In this document: positions 1-12,059 of the stretch, piece after piece
Position numbering within the stretch: position 1 is the first letter of the stretch
Layout of the letters: every line of letters begins with the position of its first letter
Origin: Vigna angularis
Taxonomy: Eukaryota > Streptophyta > Magnoliopsida > Fabales > Fabaceae
Direction of reading: 5' to 3'
Assembly: GCF_016808095.1 (NCBI RefSeq)
Contig: NC_068975.1
Span: 4,889,501-4,953,500, forward strand
DNA: 64,000 nt
Program-made: the position numbers and the translations under genes
The notes under the pieces: model-generated
Told to the model about the DNA's origin: nothing
Seen by the model: only the letters and a program-made list of their open reading frames with translations
Database searches by the model: none

Positions 1-406
1 ATAAAATCCAATTCGCAGCGCAGGCAGGAAGGCCTTCTTCCAACTTTCAATGCTAATTTGTTCCTCACACGAGCCCTACCCCCAATTTTTTCCCAAATCT
101 CAATTACATTTGTTGGGTCTACACTTAAAGTTTTTTATTATTCCCACTTTACCCTTCCAAAAAGCTGATTACACCACTATGCATTCATAACTTTTAATAC
201 AAAATTCGTTTATAATACCACGTCTCATTAATGTGAACTCTGACCATGCCACGTAACCAACATTTAAACGACCGTTTGTCCAATTTGACGGCAGGCCTTT
301 AATTGCTCAAATTTTACACAAAAAATTACCCAATTGAGACCAAAAAAAGAAAGGGGACCTATTTGAAATTCTTGACCAAAATGGGGACCTATCGAGACAA
401 TAAACC
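1..406. mobile_element. Right end of a Mutator-like element (truncated by window start)
   Basis: The stretch ending at 406 reads, on the opposite strand, as a terminal inverted repeat starting GGTTTATTGTCTCGATAGG and continuing through AT-rich text with repeated 'gacctat' and 'caattg' phrases. This has the same style and the same GG start as the two complete Mutator-like elements at 39496-40940 and 49507-51375. The partner end lies outside the window, so neither its length nor its 9-bp target duplication can be checked. No gene fragment is recognised in 1-250. Confidence 0.5.
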
Positions 407-546
407 AAAAATTAATAAAAATATATTATGTAAATCTTTTAGAAGATTTAGTTGTTATTTTAAAAATTTAGGTAAATGATAATAGGAGATTTAATCTTCA
501 TGGGTTTAAAGATCAAAAGAGATATTATTATTAGAAAAAATTATTA

Positions 547-1180
547 TTAGATATTGTTAGATATTTTTAAATATTGTTAATTAAAAGATATCTTAAGATA
601 TTATTGGATGTAATTGGATATTATATAATAATAATAATAATAATAATAATATATTATTGATAAACTTATTATAATAAATTAGAAAAATATATTATTATAA
701 ATGAAAAAATATTAGATATTGTTAGATATATTATATCTTTTATCTTTTAGTTAGTTTGTTATTATTTCTTATTTGTATTTTGGGCTTAGCCCATATTTCT
801 TCTATTATAAATAGAGAATCCTATGTATGTATTTAACACAAGGGAGATTAATCCCATATATAATTTTCACTATATTTAACATGGTATCAGAGCTTAAGGT
901 TCTTTTTTGAGGAAAAAGTTTCTGGTGCCTCTGCCACTACATCCGCCGCTGCCGGCGGCGGCGCCATCTATTGCCGTCAGCGGTGCCATCATCTACCGCT
1001 GTCACTACCGAAGTTCTAGTTTCAACTGATGATCACATTGTTTTCATCGTCTCGGCCAGGCGACTACCATGCCTTTAAGGACGCCTTCATCGGAGTTCCT
1101 TTAAAAGTTATGGATTTGCTCCCTTTTTCGTCATGCATTGTGGCATGTTTGGTAGTTGTTTAGAGCATCAAGGTTGCTCT
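547..1180 (+). mobile_element. Copia-type LTR end, primer site and leader remnant
   Basis: An AT-rich repeat ends in ..TTTAACA at 881 and is followed at once by a perfect initiator-Met primer binding site (882-893). A TATAAATAGAG box sits about 70 bp before the LTR end, as in copia promoters. After the primer site comes a GC-rich leader and the decayed start of a gag-like region that stops near 1180. The LTR start is uncertain: TGTTAGATAT occurs at about 547 and again near 719, and the interval holds a short (TAA)n run at 627-650. No second LTR is seen, so this is a truncated copy. Confidence 0.55.
882..893 (+). promoter_or_regulatory. Primer binding site, initiator-Met tRNA type
   Basis: TGGTATCAGAGC lies directly after an LTR ending in CA. 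This is the standard primer site of plant copia elements, complementary to the 3' end of initiator methionine tRNA. Confidence 0.8.
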
Positions 1181-1626
1181 GTTGTTATGTGTTTTAGAAA
1201 CTCTAAATCAAAGAGAGAAAACAGAGGAAGATAGGAGATAGACGTTTTGGAAGAAGAAGAGAAAGAACAACAAAACTCTTAGTGAAAAGGAAGATTAGTA
1301 GTGTTTTAGGGTTGTAGATAAAGTCTTAGTATTAACCAATGTGTGGGTTGTAGATAAAGCCTTAATATTAACCAAGGTATGGAAAAACATACCTTTGGTT
1401 GCATGTTGTTATATATCCTATGTGTTCTTACTTCGGGCATTTTTAAAATTTAAAATAAAAATTAATATTAACTAATTTTTATTCACTTTCTTAACATTTT
1501 CCTCACCCAATAACATACCATAAATACTTATTTAATACCATGAAATACAATAACAAAATAAAAAGTTACTTTTATACGGATCTTACATTCTTTCCAATTC
1601 CAAAAAATTTTGTCCTAAAAAATTAA

Positions 1627-2000
1627 GCTACTAATTGAACAAGTGCGGGTATTCCTTCAGCAAGTATTCTTCTAACTCTCAAGTCATCTCTTGGGTTTCC
1701 TTATTCCAAAGCATCATCATTGTGAGAATCACTTTTCCTCGCAACTTCTTCATCTGAACATCTAATACTCTTACTAGTCCAACTTCAACAGTGAGATCTT
1801 CGCGAACTTGTATGTCGTCTAACTCCAACACATGAATTGGATCAAGGACATATTTCCTCAATTGTGACACGGAAAACACATTTTGCAGGTTCGCCAATTA
1901 CGGTGGTAGCGCTATCTTGTACGCTACTAGTCCAATCCGCTTAAGAAGCTCATAGGAGTCGAGAAACTTAGGTGACAACTTTCTTAACTTGATAGCACTA
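1627..2000 (-). pseudogene. Ty3/gypsy polyprotein C-terminal remnant
   Basis: On the minus strand 1897-1679 encodes a segment with NVFSVSQLRKYVLDP, then VREDLTVEV and LRGK, close to the end of many plant gypsy integrase regions, where NVFHVSQLRKY is usual. Upstream sequence to about 2000 matches the preceding segment in other frames. There is no intact start, and no LTR is recognisable next to it. It is a fragment of an old element. Confidence 0.65.
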
Positions 2001-2040
2001 CCCACTCTTGACTTGTTAACCAAGAGTGGTAAAACTCAAA

Positions 2041-3373
2041 CTAGACAAGATTAAGTAGAGGAACCAAGAATGGTTTATAATATTTGGAAACCAGGAGTGA
2101 TTAATAATACTCATTGTATACCAAGAATGGTTTATAATCTTTGAAAAAAATTAATAAAACCCCTTAAGAGATCTTAAAGAAAATTGAATGTAAGTCAAGT
2201 TGAATAATTCAATATAAAAATAATTGTGTTATTGTTTCCTAGTTTAAAATGTTTTCCTAAAACACTTTATTATAAACACACACCTAACTACTATAACAGA
2301 CCATCCAACCCTGCAATAGTTAATGAGCATTGATTTGCAAAAGAATCTAAAAGCACTATTTACACCCCTTTTCTAATATAGTTAATAAGCATTCATTTGC
2401 AAAAGAATCTAAAAACACTATTTATACCCCTTTTATAGTGTTTTTCTTACTTTTCATACCTTCATCCCTCATTCTTCCTGTAAGCCTCCGTCGCACCTCA
2501 AATTCAACCTTAAGTGGCTTTTCCAACCATAGCATCAATTTCCACAATGTTGCAATAAGAAAGTTGAGGCAGAAATCACAAACAAGAAAAGAAAAGGAAC
2601 ATGCACCACTCCACGAACGCAATTTCCAACAATCCCCAACCGTCAGGGTTGAATGGAATAACTCCCACATCAGATGCATTTCCAAAATCCTAAATCCCCA
2701 CCAACCTTCGTAACCACTATCTATCTCCGTAATCACTACCACCAAACTCATTACCTTTAAACCCACCTCTAAAGAAAGAGTTCCAATGAAGAAAAAAAGA
2801 AAAAAGATTTGCAGTAAGGAGAGAAAGAAAGTTGTAGGAAAGAAGAAAGACTCTAAAAGCGATAACTAGCATTTATTACCAAAGACACTTTACATATAAA
2901 ATGTAAAGACGAAATCAACATATACATTGAAGCGGAGACGAAATATGATTTTAGCCAATAGTTTAGAAACTTCATAACATATTTAACCTTATTGATTATA
3001 ATACATTATATTATTATATTATATTAATAGTTAATATTATATTAAAAAGCCTAATCTTTTAATATGATTTACTTACAGTACGACAGTAGTTGCCGCTGCA
3101 CTACGGTAAGGTGTAATATAACCTTAACTGACAAACAGGAGAAAATTTTGTGAAAATTACAATAAGAAAAACACTGGTTAAAAAGATTATTTTTTAAATT
3201 TAGTTATTTAAACAGGCTCTAACCAGATGACATAAATTGCCACATATAAGACAGCTGGGGAATGTTTTCCATTTTGGTAAAAAACAAACTAATTGATTAT
3301 TTAAAAAAATATTGACATGTATGCATTACTCAAGGGCAGTAATATGGTAAAAAAAAAAGGCAGTGTTTAGAGA
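2041..3373. other. Spacer downstream of PGPP1 copy 1, with a 61-bp direct duplication
   Basis: No gene is seen. Two neighbouring copies of a roughly 61-bp unit (about 2317-2377 and 2378-2437) both contain GCAAAAGAATCTAAAA and a CACTATTTA..CCCCTTTT phrase. That phrase also resembles the end of the 13898-16252 insertion, so this may be retrotransposon debris. Open frames on both strands at 2422-2766 have no family resemblance. From about 2970 onward the sequence is related to 26740-27500, so it belongs to the duplicated PGPP1 block. Confidence 0.45.
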
Positions 3374-6300
3374 TTAGTCTTGTGAAGGATGTGGCTCTCT
3401 CACACATATATTTGGATCTGGCAATAACCTCTGGCCAAGTGGCTTCAACCCTCTTCTGGACCAGTACCTTACAAAGGAATTCTCTAGCTTCCTCACCTAT
3501 CATCAAAATTATTAAGGGAATGTTATTTCTTTTTTCAAATTGATTAATAATAATCAAACATAAGAAATTAATTAATATTCATGAATAAAATTTGTCTAAT
3601 GTTTAGCCAGCATTGTCAAACAGAATTCACACTCAGCATTCGAATGGTATTAAAACATCAAAGCATATAAGAAAGCAGATAACATATACAAGTAACTACA
3701 AGTTGATCAGGTCAAAGATCATATAATACATGATAGATAGATATCAAAGAACGAGAGGAGTTTCATAGAGATAAGTAACACATTCAGTAATTGATTTGAA
3801 TATTGACAAAAGATTCAATAATAGTGGTTTAAGTGCTTTATTTATGGGAGCTTATTTCTATCAAACAAGTTACTCTTAACAAGCTATATAAAAGATCTAT
3901 AGAGACTTTTAACACCAACACAACCCATAGCAGAAAGAATCTTTAAGCCATGAACCATGAATTCCCCATTGGCACAAAGATTCATGCCAGAGATTGAATT
4001 AGATTACTTGGTCACACTATAAGCTTTTCTAAGAATTTACTACTACAGTGCTTTTGATGCAGATGAGTCATTCCACACAATTTTTGTGGAAAATATATTT
4101 TCTCAGTTTTACTAGAATTTCATCAGTTGACTATACAAGAGGTACGGGAGCTTTTAAGCTTGAAGATTTTATCTCTGCTATATTTCTCTTTCGTTATAGG
4201 ATCTGTCAAACAGAACTTCTCATTTTTCTTCCATTAATGAACAATTATTTCCACTAATCAAGAAAAATTAATCACAACAAACAATTCTCACTCCCAGAAT
4301 GTAAAATGAAAAGCATACCTGCTTAACAATAAATGGCTCCTCAGCAAGACTCAATGGCTCTGTCAAAATAGTTAGAAACCCATTCCGATTGCCATAAACA
4401 ATGTCAGTGAATGGCCGATCACCCACCTACCACAGATATTATGCTTTAACTTTTAACATAAATCTGAATCAAACTACAAAAAAGTAGCTGATAGAAGGTG
4501 GACACTACAGAATTCTTATCTACCATAATTAATCGCGAAGCTTCACAACCAAAATGCTTTTCAGTTTCTTCAGCTGTACCGCCTGGCTTCTTCACCCCTG
4601 AAGCATTCACTTGACAGGATTAATATGTAAGAAAGAATATTTTTATTCAAGTTGTTTCTTTGAAACAGTACATCAGTCTCTATATAGAGAACTCTAACCC
4701 TAAAATAGTAATTACAAAGTGATCTCTAGAATCTTCTAACAACTTCTATTAGCTTCTAGTAATGCATTTAATATTCTACCAACCTCTAGTAATGCATTTA
4801 ATATCCTACTAACAACACTTTTCCTCAAGCTGGTGAATGGATATCTATCATTCCCAACTTGCATGTGAAATCATGAAATTGTTCAGTGGAAAGACATCTA
4901 CTAGCTGAAGCACAGATGGACGTATGAAGTAGTGTTAAGGCCACTATCCAATTTCTCTTTAATAAAGTGTCAGATCTATCTCTATGTGTTTGGTCTTATC
5001 ACGCTGAACTAGATTGTAAGCAATTCTAATAGTTGACTTATTATCACAATAAAGAATTGTAAGATAATTCTTCACATGGCACTTTAAGATAATTCTTAGC
5101 CACAATAATTCACACACCCATTGTGCCATAGCTCGAAACTTAGCCTCTGCACTAGACCTTGCAACAACATTTTGTTTCTTACTTCTCTAAGTCACCAATT
5201 TTCCACCCAAGAACATGCAATATCCTATGGTAGATTTCCTATTTGTGACAAATGTACATGCTTCAATTTTTAATTTTTCATTTCTCTTGAACAATAATCC
5301 CCTTCCTAGACTTGTCTTCAAATATTGAAGGATGTTGTTTACAGCTTCTAAATGTCTTTCCTTTGGATCATGCATGAAATGACTAATGACACTCACAATA
5401 TAGGCTATGTTTGGTATGGTGTGAGCTAAGTTAATGAGCTTCCTAACAAGTCTTTGATATTGGCCTTTATTCACAATAGTGCCTTCATCACTACAAATTT
5501 TATGGTTTTGTTCTATAGGAACTCTAGTGGTCTTGCAATCAATCATACTTGTTTCTTTGAGAAGATCAATAACATACTTTCTTTGGGATATAAAGATGTC
5601 GTTCTTCGAGTAAGCTACTTCTATCCCAAGGAAGTACTTCAACCTTCCTAGATCGTTCACTTCAAATTGAGTGACAAGCTTTTCTTTCAAGATTTGTTTC
5701 TCATGTTCATCATCTCTTGCAACAATCATATCATCAACATAAACCAAGAGTAGTGGACATCTACCTTTTGGGGATGGCTTGATGAACAAGATATGGTCAC
5801 CTTGACTTTGTTGATACCCCATGGAGATCATAACTTGAGTGAGTTAACCAAACCAAGCATGAGGTGACTGCTTGAGTTCATACAAGGCTTTTTTCAACCT
5901 ACATACTTTATTCCCCCCTCTTCAATATGCCTAAAACCTAGAGAAATTTCCATGTCGACGTCTTCCTCTAATTGTCCATGCAAGAAAGCACTTTTCACTT
6001 CAAATTATTGCAATTCATCTTTGCCATTGAAGCAAATGTCTCCTCATAATCGGCACCATAAGTCTAACTAAATCCTTTAGCAACTAGCGTTACTTTGTAA
6101 AGTTCTAAGTTCATATGTGTTTGAGTATGTTTACATGGGTATGAGAGGCTTGAATGCATGTATGATGTATTAAGTATGTTTCCACGTGATCTAGGATTGA
6201 TGTATGTATGTTTAAATGCTTGAATCATGTCCATTATGTGTTTCAATTCGACAATAATTGATTGTCATCAGTTATAATCATGATGATCTATGTGTGAGAT

Positions 6301-9300
6301 GTTAGTGATGACATCAACGGTTAGAGATCAAGAATCAATGATCAAGGATCGAGGATCGATGATAAAGTAATTCGTGGGGATTGAATTGTTATGATTAGAG
6401 GATTAGAAATTCTTTTGTTATTACTACTATGTATGGGGTGTTGGATTATATTGTTAATATAATCAGTATATTATACTTGTTATTATGATTGTTTTATCGG
6501 GAGCTTACCCCATACGTGTTTGTATTGTGTTTGTGAATAAAATTATCGGCGATGATCGTATAATGCGTTATATGTGTGCAGATGATGTTGCAGATGGTGC
6601 TGAGACATGATCGATTCGAGAGATGACGGGGACAAACTTGGGGTTTTTTTCAAAGTTATTGCATTTGAATGTTAAAACAATGTAATTGAAACTGTTTTAT
6701 TTCCTTCGTTATTTCAATGGAACAAATGCTTTTGGAACTATTATGTTTTGAATACATTATGTCGTTTACAGGTTAAGGTTTTTGAAAATACGTTTCTGCA
6801 CTATGATAAAGTTATGTATTTTATCGGTTTTTGAATAACCCGTGACACTTTGAAATTTGGAGCGTTACAGTTCTTGTATGAAAGTGATACAAGAGATTCA
6901 AAAGACTTGGCCTCAAAAGAACTCTCTCCCTGAAGCTGAGGACATTAGTAAAAAGATTTAGTTTCATCAAAAGTGACATTGATGGAGGTATAAAACTTTG
7001 ATTCGAAGGATGATAACAACGATACCCCTTTTTATAAAATGCATAACCAACAAATATGCATTTAACAACTCTAGCATCTAACTTTCCACGGAATTGACTA
7101 TGAATACGAATAAACACAACATGTCCAAACATTAGACTATGAAGACTAGAGAGAAAAGGAACATATGGAAAAAAGGAAAATATGAACTCAATGGGACTAG
7201 AACCATATAGGACTCGAGAGGGTAATCAGTTAATAAGATAAGCCGTAGTGAGGATAGTCTCTCCCCAATAAGATCTAGGGATATTAATTTCAAAAATAAG
7301 TGCCCGTACCACCTCAAGCATATGTGTTACGTACCTGAGTACGTAAACTAGCCAAATACAACCTTTCACTCTCTCTCACACGGAATAGAACAATAAACGA
7401 ATAATATTGGATGAATGAATCTCTTTTATTGATGGTAATATCTGAATAAACAAGGATAAACAATAATTGGGAGCATAACCTCCTTCAATTACTTTGAGAG
7501 CATAACCTCCCTCACAAGACAATAATGTCTGTCACAAAACTCAATAATCAAAAGCCTGTCTTTAACCCTGGACTCTAACCTTATTTATATTAATTATTTC
7601 CCGCCCATCTCTTATTAAATATTCCTCTAGAATATATTTGCATTTGATATAAATATCCCTATATTTAATATTCAATAATTTATATAAATATCTCTATATT
7701 TAATATAAATATCTCTCCGTATATTATCTTAGCACATATCCTTAATTATAAATATCTTATATTGAATATTTCCCTAAATATATATTTATTTACTCTAATT
7801 AACTTATACTATATTTATTTACTCTAATTAACTTATATTATATTTATTTACTCTAATTAACTTATACTAAATATTCTCTCTGCTCATATACTTTATAACC
7901 CTTATTATTACCCCTACCTTAGGTCGTAACAATATGCCTATTTTTTCTTTCAGTAATGTCATTTTGTTGTGGTGAACTCACACAAGTAAATTCATGAACA
8001 ACACCATTTTCGGAAAGGAATTTAGACATGTCATGATACACATATTCCTTCCCATTATCATAACATAAATATTTAATTGACTTCCAAAATTTGTGTTTTT
8101 ACCATTTGGAAGAATTTGACAAATAAGTAAAAACTTTAAATTTTTCTTTCGTGAGGAAAATCCAGGTACAATGGGTATAATCATTAATAAATGTGACAAA
8201 CCATTTAGCACAAGATATATCATAGTTTGATGCAAGCCCCCAAACGTCAAAATGAAATAAATCAAAATGATGAATTAAATCAAAATGACATACACTCTTT
8301 GTATTACTAGGAGGATATGTGATGCGATGGTGTATTGCAAGTTGACATACATCACATTTAAATGACTCAACAGACTCTTTCAAAAATAAGGAAGGGAACA
8401 TGGACTTTAAAACAAAAAATTAAGGATGTCCTAAACAATGATGGAGAAGCCAACTTTGAGAGGACTCAAAAGTAGAGAAAGATTGGAGACAAGAGGTAAT
8501 TTAAGAAAGCACAAAAATAGTGCAAGATTCTGGGAAACACAATGGGTAAGAAAGAAGGTTACATAACACTTTATGTCATGGGACCTTCATAAATAATCCT
8601 TTATGAAAGTTAAAGAACACTCTGGTCTCCTCCATAAATCGTCCAAGGACCTTCCTTGTTCGTTGACCATTGTTTCTAGTGTGCTCATTCTCCCTTCCAT
8701 GACTTCCCCCCTTTAGAGATTCGACAGGTCAAACAAATTGATAGGTTTCTTGGTAGCACCAAACCCATGATACCCTTGGTTAAGCACACAACACGCACAC
8801 AACTCACAAAAAAGTAAATTGTATTGATATTTAAGGTACATAGGAATTGTTCGAAAGCATCCAAGGAAGCAATTCTTCCTTCACACAGGATGTAATATTC
8901 CTGTCAAACAACTAACAACAAAATGTGTCATTCTCGAGACATTCTTCCCCCCTTATATAGCTAACACCTTAACCCAAACACACCTACCCCAATAGCCTAA
9001 AAGAGATGAATGAGGGATCATATGGTATGTGGTATCAGGTTTGAGAACCCCAGAGTCCTTACATAAAATTTTAGAAACATTAAAAGAGGAATTGAAGTTT
9101 TACCAGTCACGGCTAGAAACCAAGTACCATAAGGTGACTTACTGGTAGACTCCATGAGAGTTTTCAATCTTCAATTTCAGCACATAGTACATGTATCTCT
9201 AAAGTTAGAAGCTCAACATTGCTTAGTGGAGCAGTCATGCTTAAGTAAATAATAGGGATTTCTTAGCCCCTCTTAACTAAAAAAGAACAATAAGACAAAA

Positions 9301-10936
9301 GGCTCTAAAGGTGGCAACAGCGACAATTATGACGGAAGCTCCAACAAAAAGGTTTGACAACAACTCCGGTAGAAGTCCAGCAAGGGTCCGACAAGGGTTC
9401 GATGACAACTCCGGTGAGAGTCTGATGACAACTCTAACAAGGGTCCGATGAGGGTTCGATGACAACTTCAACGAGGGGTTTGACAACAGCTCCAGCAAGG
9501 TTCTAACGACAGCTTCGATGAGGGTCCGACAAAGGTTCGACTAAGGTCTGACAACAACTCCGACAAAGGTCCAACAACTCCACAAGTTGGGTACACTTCA
9601 AGTAACCCTAAAAAGAACTAAAACTAAGAAAGTAAAGGAGAAATGCAGAAGCAAGGCTCCCAAGATCGAGAGCTCTAATACCAACTTGAAATTATTAATA
9701 TGAAAGAAAGAAGATTTTTATTCAAATTGATTCTTTGAAAGAGTACATCAATCACTATATATAGAGAACTCTAACCCTAAAGTAATAATTACAAAGAGAT
9801 CTCTACAATCTTCTAACAACCCTCTAGAAACTTCTATTAGCTTCTACTAATACATTTAATATTCTACCAACTTCTAGTAATGAATTTAACGTCCTACTAA
9901 CAACACGTTCGTACACATATCAATATCCCTACCAAAGCAATTTATCCCAAGAGAATAATTCACACTCCCAACATTATAAACAGAGCAGAGAGACCATGTA
10001 TTTTCAAGTTCCAAGATAAGGAAATATTGCAGAAAATGCTCTAAAATAGAAGGCAAAACTCACTATGTCGGATTACTTTAATTCCGATTGCACCTTCAAG
10101 CATCCTAGCTTTTGAACCATCATGGTCATATTCATGAAGTCCTGATTCACAACAATAAAGCAGCAGAAAACAAATTAAGTGACACAGTGAACAACTTGTA
10201 CCATAAAATTCAGAACATTTTCTAATTGCTTCAAGCTAGAATTACCAGCAGAGTTACTAAACACAGCAATATCATGACCAAATGCCAATTTACAACACTC
10301 CAATGAAGACGCAAGTGGTGGCCAGGGCTTCAAAGAGTAAGGAGCTGTAATAGTATTGTCTTTGTCAAAGACAACTCCCTTAAATCCCTTTTTGTGCAGC
10401 ACAGCCCAATCAACGTACCGTATATCAGGAACAGAAATATGGGGCATTGCCAATTTTGGGTCTTTAAACATCACCATAGTTGAACATAGAATGGCCTCCA
10501 AGTTTATTCTTTGGCCAAGTGCTGCTTTCACATCTACCCACCACATGTTCGTGAAAAGGCTAGCCCTGTTATTGTCCTTGAATTCTCCTTGTTCGTCTAC
10601 TTGATGATGGTAGTGGTTTCTTGTCCTTGGATGTTGATTATTGATGTCATCTGTGTCACTGTCAGGGAACAATTGTAGAAATAATAAGTGTTTGTGGTTC
10701 TGGTTTGAATTGGAATTGTGAACTGAACGGTTATTGCTTTCTTTCCCTTTGCTGCAATTGTGGGTCTGAGGAAGACTTAGGCCACATAAGTTTTTGAGGG
10801 AAATTTGGCTATCTGCATTGGCAAGTGATAGAGTCGTGAGTTTTCTCTTTTGTTGGGCATGATGATGGACGTTAAGATGGTTGGGAATGCGGTACCAACA
10901 ACTTGGAAGCTGAGCAGCGACAGTAGTCAACAGCAT
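3374..10936 (-). CDS. PGPP1: Phosphatidylglycerophosphate phosphatase (PGPP1/YqeG family), copy 1, intact
   Basis: HAD-superfamily phosphatase that in plants removes phosphate from phosphatidylglycerophosphate to make phosphatidylglycerol, a plastid and mitochondrial lipid. Five exons on the minus strand: 10936-10246, 10141-10064, 4597-4524, 4426-4319 and 3496-3374. All introns are GT-AG and the sum is 1074 nt (357 residues plus stop), in frame throughout. The nucleophile motif is VVFDKDNTIT, followed by VFSNSAG and the late acidic motif GDRPFTDIVYGNRNG in exon 4. The first 110 or so residues are Ser/Asn/His-rich with no conserved domain, fitting an organelle transit peptide. The end reads ..REPHPSQD. 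Intron 2 is about 5.5 kb because it contains a copia element (4609-9905). Known family: GEP4/YqeG. Inferred: still functional if the long intron is spliced. Confidence 0.85.
4609..4817 (-). repeat. 3' LTR of the copia element
   Basis: Shares with 9685-9905 a continuous run of similarity that includes 'ctctatatagagaactctaa' and the repeated 'cttctagtaatgcatttaa' phrases. It is followed on the internal side by a purine-rich stretch (minus GAGGAAAAGTGT), a plausible polypurine tract. Confidence 0.75.
5187..5950 (-). pseudogene. Copia reverse transcriptase / RNase H remnant
   Basis: Shows the copia motif LLLVYVDDMIVA (catalytic YVDD) followed by FEVNDLGRLKYFLGIEVAYSK, then the RNase H-side segment with KSTIGYCMFLGGKLV. 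Upstream, 5950-5832 reads VCRLKKALYELKQSPHAWFG and then a stop where the family has Arg or Lys. It once made the polymerase of the element; it is now inactive. Confidence 0.8.
6107..6869 (-). mobile_element. Nested LTR-type insertion in the copia element
   Basis: Copia coding sequence (..LYKVTLVAKGF..) stops at about 6106 and resumes at about 6870. The insert reads on the minus strand from TGTAACGCTCC, and GTTCT occurs on both sides (6102-6106 and 6870-6874). Its text 'gcagatgatgttgcagatggtgc' resembles sequence near the ends of the LTR at 44128-46829 and the fragment at 43170-43864. It is best read as a solo LTR of a gypsy family. Confidence 0.55.
6821..7132 (-). pseudogene. Copia integrase C-terminal remnant
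   Basis: The segment FGHVVFIRIHSQFRGKLDAR then VKCIFVGYAFYKKGYRCYHP matches the conserved region that follows the integrase core in copia elements, usually KLDPRA..CVFLGYS..QKGYKCY. It is cut off by the nested insertion and by stops. Confidence 0.75.
7325..7931. mobile_element. Solo LTR with ATATG target duplication
   Basis: Begins TGTTACG and ends CGTAACA, flanked by ATATG on both sides (7320-7324 and 7932-7936). These are direct marks of LTR integration. The 607-bp body is AT-rich with repeated 'atttatttactctaattaacttata' phrases at about 7780-7870. No internal region is present, so recombination between two LTRs probably removed it. It lies inside the older copia element. Confidence 0.8.
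7978..8401 (-). pseudogene. Copia integrase core remnant
   Basis: The segment carries C-x2-C (CDVCQLAIHHR, end of the integrase zinc finger) and then FDVWGLASNYDISCAKWFVTFINDYTHCTWIFL, with core Asp residues in the positions usual for copia integrases. The remaining part runs in a second frame. It is inactive. Confidence 0.75.
9340..9590. repeat. Minisatellite in the copia leader
   Basis: Imperfect tandem units built on 'aagggtccgacaagggttcgatgacaactcc', about 20-35 bp each with variable spacing. It lies between the primer site and the first coding remnant of the copia element. It accounts for the Pro/Ser/Leu-rich open frame on the minus strand, which is not a real gene. Confidence 0.6.
9672..9683 (-). 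promoter_or_regulatory. Copia primer binding site
   Basis: Minus-strand TGGTATTAGAGC, a single C-to-T change from the initiator-Met primer site, lies about three bases internal to the 5' LTR. It fixes the direction of the element. Confidence 0.75.
9685..9905 (-). repeat. 5' LTR of the copia element
   Basis: Partner of the LTR at 4609-4817. It has several substitutions and an extra short segment (..aaccctctagaaacttc..) relative to that copy. The visible divergence says the insertion is not recent. Confidence 0.75.
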
Positions 10937-11706
10937 TTTATTCTTTTTCTTGCTTAACTAATGTCATGGCCACATGTTGCTACAGATGTATGCTTCAATC
11001 ATTGCTACTTATATAATAAGATCAAAACAAAATTACGGTTTTTAATTAAAGATCAATAAATAGAAAATGTAACATCAATGGAAGTATAATGAAGATAAGC
11101 ATCTTACATAAAAGATTCTAAATACAAGATAATTTGAAAAAGTAAAATAGTCCACGAAAACACGGAGTCAAAAAGAATTAGTCATACAAATTAAAATGTT
11201 CTAGTCTTCTCATAAAAAAAAAGTCTCACCTTAAATTATTATCATTCATTGCTTCTAGGTGCAGTTGTTGCCAAAAGAATACTGAATGTCCAAAGGCAGA
11301 GTAGTTAAGTGTAATAATTATTGTACATGATTAGCAAGCTTGTTATGGTTAGTAACATATGACTACTAGAGTCCAATAAGATCTATAAATAGAATTTTTT
11401 ATTTCACATCATTATCATTTTCAATGAGTTTAATATATTACCCTGTGAGTATTTTGAGCTCTTAATCTTTCTTATCAAAATGATCTTCATGTTGTTGATC
11501 CATGGCTTTGTCACAATAATAAAAAAGCTCAACGCTAAAATACATTCTCTAGGTTATACACTATGTAAACAAAACCAAAGGCAAGATTCTTTTCCCCTTG
11601 GCAATAGATATTCTTACTAACTGGCATAACAATAAATCATTTGAGTTAATAATGATGCAAAAATTTAAAAGAAAACACAAAAAATCCACTCCGATCATGA
11701 ACTATC
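10937..11706. other. Upstream region of PGPP1 copy 1
   Basis: AT-rich sequence with no recognised gene. The copy 1 promoter must lie here. It is unlike the sequence upstream of copy 2 (36490 onward), so the duplication, or what survives of it, ends close to the start codon. Confidence 0.4.
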
Positions 11707-12059
11707 TATTGCGTTTATTGGTGACAAGAAAAAGAAACCCTGAAAACTATCCTGGTGTGAACACCAGACACGTAACTCACTCTAGCACACAAAAGATTAT
11801 CTGCCTCTGTATTTCTGGTAACACAACAATGTACAAAAGCATTCAAGGAAGCCTGTCTTCCTCCCCACATGATGCAATTTTCCGGTCCCAACTACAAAAC
11901 AATACAACATGTCCCTTCAAGACACTCATTCCCCTTATATAGGTAATTCCTAAAACAACCACCCAAACATAACTGCCTAACCAACTTCCCCCGTCCGTCC
12001 CACCTTATGTCCTGTTTTTGTCCCCTTTTTTCCTGACATAAACCCTTAAGACCCATTCA
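11707..12059 (-). repeat. 3' LTR of the decayed gypsy element
   Basis: Matches 17343-17689 over nearly its full length, including 'gtgaacaccagacac', 'caaaagcattcaaggaagc' and 'gacataaacccttaag'. The first bases are mutated (TATTGCGTTT where the related copy at 29108 has TGTTAGGTTT). Confidence 0.8.

Larger units (their letters stand above)
4609..9905 (-). mobile_element. Ty1/copia element in intron 2 of PGPP1 copy 1
   Basis: Minus-strand element with LTRs of about 205 bp (4609-4817 and 9685-9905). Next to the upstream LTR is a primer site TGGTATTAGAGC, one base from the initiator-Met consensus. Order on the minus strand: leader with a minisatellite, integrase pieces (about 8401-7978 and 7132-6821), then reverse transcriptase/RNase H (about 6110-5187). 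All frames are broken. Comparison with PGPP1 copy 2, where the site is GCATTTGTACACAT, shows the insertion point; flanks CATTC/CGTTC look like a 4-of-5 target duplication. Two younger insertions, 6107-6869 and 7325-7931, lie inside it. Confidence 0.8.

Noticed and set aside
2422..2766. Overlapping open frames on both strands
   Set aside because: No family resemblance, no splice or promoter support, and the two strands shadow each other.
9277..9600. Repeat array considered as a CRISPR-like array
   Set aside because: Units are imperfect, spacers are not uniform, and the array is in the leader of a copia element of a plant genome.
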